From Fulvivirga sp. M361 (GTDB taxonomy: Bacteria > Bacteroidota > Bacteroidia > Cytophagales > Cyclobacteriaceae): a stretch of 64,000 nucleotides of DNA. The stretch lies in the NCBI RefSeq assembly GCF_007097395.1, contig NZ_VKDC01000001.1, forward strand, positions 69,501 through 133,500, in the 5' to 3' direction. Both the position numbers and the translations under genes were made by a program. The notes below the pieces were generated by a model. That model worked only from the letters and a program-made list of their open reading frames with translations. It searched no databases and was not told the origin of the DNA. Of the stretch, positions 63,401 to 64,000 are shown piece by piece; position 1 is the stretch's first letter, and each line of letters starts with the position of its first letter.

Positions 63401-63624
63401 CTTATGTATTCAACAGATAACAGTGAATCTTTTGCAGATAAAACGATGGGCATCAACGCCTGCTCAACTTTTTCATAGTAAAAAATGGCGCTGTCAAAAT
63501 CGGACTGCTTCTCATGAGCCGATGCTTGCTCTGTCCATGTATTTACCTGGATTGAGTCATACTCCTGACCGACTGCTGTAGAAATACTTAATACTAAGAT
63601 TAGAGGTAACGTTATCGCCTTCAT
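60409..63624 (-). CDS. TPR-CHAT domain protein, exported, C-terminal membrane anchor
   Basis: A 1071-residue caspase-like (CHAT) protein. A signal peptide (MKAITLPLILVLSISTAVG) is followed by about 12 TPR repeats (residues 30-450, e.g. IGNTYIYIGHLYQDYLGDLQ, VAYETIGISYNLLGRYDKSL, AVIHNNIARIYARQNDTQLS). A helical linker leads to a CHAT domain (about 700-1035) with the catalytic His in LHLAMHGLTND (H898) and Cys in VLSACNTGWGRL (C946). A C-terminal TM (FYFILAFMVLIIIVLLARKK) then places the protein in the inner membrane with the CHAT domain on the periplasmic side if the signal is used. It leads the six-gene operon; the divergent sigma gene starts 150 nt away. Confidence 0.92.
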   Translation of the reverse strand: MKAITLPLILVLSISTAVGQEYDSIQVNTWTEQASAHEKQSDFDSAIFYYEKVEQALMPIVLSAKDSLLSVEYIRVMDKLMIMSFFSGKFENSTSIGHQALKAMNTIWPEGAQIGAQIHFSLGNIYLRFKQTDSARYYLEQCLKVHKTFLPETDGRKYDVIQVLAGVYAQEGNYAKALDSYNQVLDFYKQNLDPSDNKIGNTYIYIGHLYQDYLGDLQKALEYHLLFFQQRLATNDKISRPVGVAYETIGISYNLLGRYDKSLDYYLKALSIYKKVLAPESPTIANVMHNIGSTLNHKGNYTGESNYHEEALTYHSDALAMRKMAYPEVSYKVGSSYKDMGITLSALNRHDEALSYHKRALKVLEEVFDKDNLELAAVNIDMGDALDKSGNYKQAMTYYMRALEIVHLSFTNKHPTLAVIHNNIARIYARQNDTQLSLSHFHKALMANVKGFDDTDIMANPSPEMVMTAINNDSYLTSLNGKANQLKLSTTIKDHELYADSAWQLSVALVDHIRKEYKSDDMKLNLQARSLPLYQSMIDNLYDLYEQYQDPTFLRRIFNVVERSKGTVLFESLKADDALSFAGLSKEINDKENALRSSINFFENIIYELSNQPDSVNSTKLLDYRSSLLDKQDSYDSLLNFLEHNYPEYYRIRYATSSIEIPEVQQTLDGETLLLEYFISNNYLYRIGINAETFEVDRIAINKDFENDALKYLGFLNNRSVALSSEKNTVVSYLNEGHDLYQTLLGGRIMQDSKYRKLLVIPDGVLGYLPFEGLVSDKVNSSMGLPDIPYLIKDYNVRYAYSAGLSILDVSKRNKNTEVSFIGFAPSYPGDYLLASSRGLEQLDSATRAGVSPLVYNQREVEGIGSLLKGEVIIGTDASEKAFKTNAKRSKILHLAMHGLTNDHNPLYSGLLFAPADTTEQEDNFLYAYELYNMDLSAEMAVLSACNTGWGRLRKGEGIMSLSRAFRYAGCPNLVMSLWQADDQAAFDLMKVFYQGIDEGLPKDEALRKAKLAYIDTHDNIHPYFWANFVLIGDDKPIAMDEWPKMFYFILAFMVLIIIVLLARKKVFPTS

Positions 63625-63774
63625 AGGTAGTTAGAGTAGAATTTACTAGCGTTAAAGCTAATAAATTACATTAAGACCTGAGTTGCAGGTTGTAAGTAAT
63701 ATGCTTAAACAACTTGTCGCATAGAAAATGTATTTGTTATTTTAGCAGCTTTATCCGGTATCGTTAATTATGGT
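63625..63774. promoter_or_regulatory. divergent promoter region of CHAT operon and sigma gene
   Basis: This 150-nt gap sits between the start of the CHAT gene (minus strand) and the start of the sigma gene (plus strand). TGTATTTG (near 63728) is one mismatch from the Bacteroidota -7 consensus TAnnTTTG, but its spacing to a TTG is wrong, so I do not call a promoter. No repeat or palindrome of note. Confidence 0.4.
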
Positions 63775-64000
63775 ATGAGCAGCCCATCACAAAAATTAGG
63801 ATCTTCTGATTCGGAAATTATAGAAGGACTGCTGGCTGGCGGTCCTCCCTTTGAAAAATATGCGCTCGTACTCTATCGTATGTGTGAAAACTATATCCAT
63901 GAAGCGGTCAAAAAACATCCGTTACTTGAAGCGGCAGATATACACGATGCCTATATAGATGCTGTCGATGCCGTTATAAAAAAAGTACTTTCAAATCAAT
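63775..64000 (+). CDS. ECF-type sigma-70 factor, N-terminal part (runs off window)
   Basis: The first 75 codons read MSSPSQKLGSSDSEIIEGLL, then AGGPPFEKYALVLYRMCENY, IHEAVKKHPLLEAADIHDAY and IDAVDAVIKKVLSNQ. The pattern resembles ECF region 2 (a short helix, an L-Y/F-x-x-Y core and a D-A-x-x-DAY helix in place of the usual EDLxQEAF). It is divergent from the CHAT operon and probably regulates it. The missing 3' end prevents confirmation of region 4, so the family call is moderate. Confidence 0.6.
   Translation, partial: MSSPSQKLGSSDSEIIEGLLAGGPPFEKYALVLYRMCENYIHEAVKKHPLLEAADIHDAYIDAVDAVIKKVLSNQ

Noticed and set aside
63690-63740. Bacteroidota-type promoter (TTG ... TAnnTTTG) in the divergent region
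   Set aside because: The -7-like TGTATTTG has one mismatch and no TTG at the proper distance, so it may be chance in AT-rich DNA.
1-64000. CRISPR array, tRNA or rRNA genes
   Set aside because: No regularly spaced repeats with unique spacers and no tRNA-like T-loop/acceptor pairs or rRNA stretches were seen by eye; a tRNAscan/Infernal run could still find something small.

Overview
The window looks like chromosomal DNA from a gliding-type member of the Bacteroidota, most likely order Cytophagales. The order is my inference from gene content; no 16S or ribosomal genes are present. The signs are several type IX secretion (T9SS) C-terminal sorting domains, SprB-like repeats, a FecI/FecR/TonB-receptor (STN) signalling trio, FtsX-type permeases with an N-terminal prefix domain, many Sec lipoproteins, 7TMR-DISM and SpoIIE/TPR signalling proteins, and the long Cytophaga-type IspH. 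I found no tRNA, rRNA, CRISPR array, intact insertion sequence or prophage.

Layout. 0-3.2 kb: two tandem M1 metallopeptidase paralogues (the first cut by the window edge), each with its own strong terminator. 3.2-12.9 kb: mostly minus-strand metabolic and small accessory genes (PLP dehydratase, several DinB-fold proteins, GIY-YIG nuclease, cyclase and PNPOx-fold operon, PD40 and SGNH lipoproteins), with decayed gene pieces at 10.6-11.06 kb. 13-20.7 kb: plus-strand exported proteins (SprB-repeat lipoprotein, parallel beta-helix lipoprotein, then a three-gene operon of a T9SS-sorted protein, an outer-membrane barrel and a fibre-like protein). 20.9-28 kb: degenerate secreted NUDIX protein, sugar dehydrogenase, AraC regulator, PadR/FtsX pair and a lipoprotein class D beta-lactamase. 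28.7-35.8 kb: ankyrin protein, DNA-repair group (AlkD-like, SPL-like radical SAM, PolA), 7TMR-DISM sensor, DinB protein. 36-48.5 kb: amidase, small membrane protein flanked by interspersed repeats, FecIRA-type receptor system, MATE exporter, TPR-SpoIIE phosphatase, PAP2 phosphatase, IspH.

49.2-64 kb is the most interesting block. Six minus-strand genes separated by only 4-37 nt run from a signal-peptide-bearing TPR-CHAT protein (C-terminal membrane anchor), through an outer-membrane barrel, a 1345-residue beta-rich protein, a five-module Fn3 protein and a phage-tail-collar protein, to a T9SS-sorted PKD protein. An ECF-like sigma factor starts divergently 150 nt upstream of the CHAT gene. I read this as one regulated cell-surface assembly that combines a protease-type CHAT domain with a phage-like collar and T9SS export. 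Its function is unknown to me.

Interspersed short repeats (a family containing CATTGCGAT/GAAGCAATCTC near 37.8, 38.5 and 42.8 kb; diverged pieces near 6.2-6.9 kb; GCTGGATGCTGG-type tracts at 13.66 and 20.80 kb) mark several intergenic regions. Two small genes appear frameshifted. All assignments rest on reading motifs by eye; none was checked against a database.
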